Shown: one piece after another, positions 5,341 through 5,360 of the stretch
Numbering within the stretch: position 1 is the stretch's first letter
Layout of the letters: every line of letters begins with the position of its first letter
DNA from: CAYPOY01 sp964412395
GTDB lineage: Bacteria; Chloroflexota; Anaerolineae; B4-G1
Direction of reading: 5' to 3'
Length of the DNA: 5,360 bases
Assembly: GCA_964412395.1 (NCBI GenBank)
Contig: CAYPOY010000349.1
Location: forward strand, 1 to 5,360
Made by a program: the position numbers and the translations under genes
Notes under the pieces: model-generated
What the model was told of the DNA's origin: nothing
Database searches by the model: none
What the model saw: only the letters and a program-made list of their open reading frames with translations

Positions 5341-5346
5341 TAAGTG
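5131..5346 (-). pseudogene. hyuA: HyuA C-terminal coding segment with an in-frame stop upstream (partial)
   Basis: The segment encodes the HyuA tail (GIAFKGERQVIFDEGFLATP onward to VDEYGFLHI), whose conserved residues TPxYxRdxLPaG, GPxIvEEpaaTTvv and VDeyG are intact. In the same frame a TAG stands at 5349-5347, about ten codons before the first family-matching residue; the other two frames of the last 20 bases give no HyuA-like sequence. Either the hyuA gene is broken here by a stop or nearby frameshift, or the tail was separated by a rearrangement, or the assembly has an error. If the stop is real, HyuA would lack its C-terminal ~70 residues unless this tail is supplied as part of the HyuB fusion. 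Only 20 bases lie upstream, so the state of the main hyuA gene cannot be judged. Confidence 0.5.
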
Positions 5347-5360
5347 CTACAACGAGGCCG

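Overview
The window is a stretch of bacterial chromosome, roughly 60% GC by eye, with every recognisable gene on the minus strand. Reading in the direction of transcription (from high to low coordinates), it holds four genes. First is a hydantoinase/oxoprolinase gene, with a HyuA C-terminal tail joined in frame to a complete HyuB. Next come an unrecognised 194-residue protein, a protein of the NicX / M29-like metalloenzyme fold, and a second M29-like protein. The last stretch (1-447) is decayed gene debris. No tRNA, rRNA, CRISPR array or transposase gene was seen.

The window resembles a Chloroflexota (Anaerolineae-like) genome or metagenomic contig. The reasons are the short GC-rich or A/T-rich palindromes between genes, many with arms that are themselves palindromic, together with the gene content. 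This is an impression from sequence style, not a proven placement.

Layout. 5011-5346 encodes the last ~72 residues of a HyuA-type subunit, followed by a 98-bp tract of three 32/33-bp repeats full of C7/G7 runs. 3313-5010 encodes HyuB (565 aa). 3254-3312 is a spacer with a perfect 15-bp hairpin. 2669-3253 encodes the unknown protein. Its stop codon touches the Shine-Dalgarno of the next gene (1626-2666), whose product keeps the His / His-x-Asp facial triad of NicX-type dioxygenases. A 131-bp spacer (1495-1625) holds several palindromes, and then comes the M29-like gene (448-1494). Region 1-447 contains a promoter-like extended -10 box, the tail of a DUF72 (YecE-like) gene and a frameshifted tail of an OsmC-family gene, joined head to tail, and ends in a 27-bp palindrome.

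The four genes look like one operon for opening or hydrolysing cyclic amides or N-heterocycles. HyuA/HyuB enzymes cleave lactam or hydantoin rings using ATP, NicX-like enzymes cleave dihydroxypyridine rings, and M29-like enzymes are metal hydrolases. The substrate cannot be read from the sequence. The features most worth a second look are the repeat-mediated HyuA-HyuB fusion, whose frame depends on one base in a poly-G run, and the stop codon just upstream of the HyuA tail. Also notable are the paired metalloenzyme paralogues with different metal ligands and the hidden DUF72/OsmC chimeric remnant.
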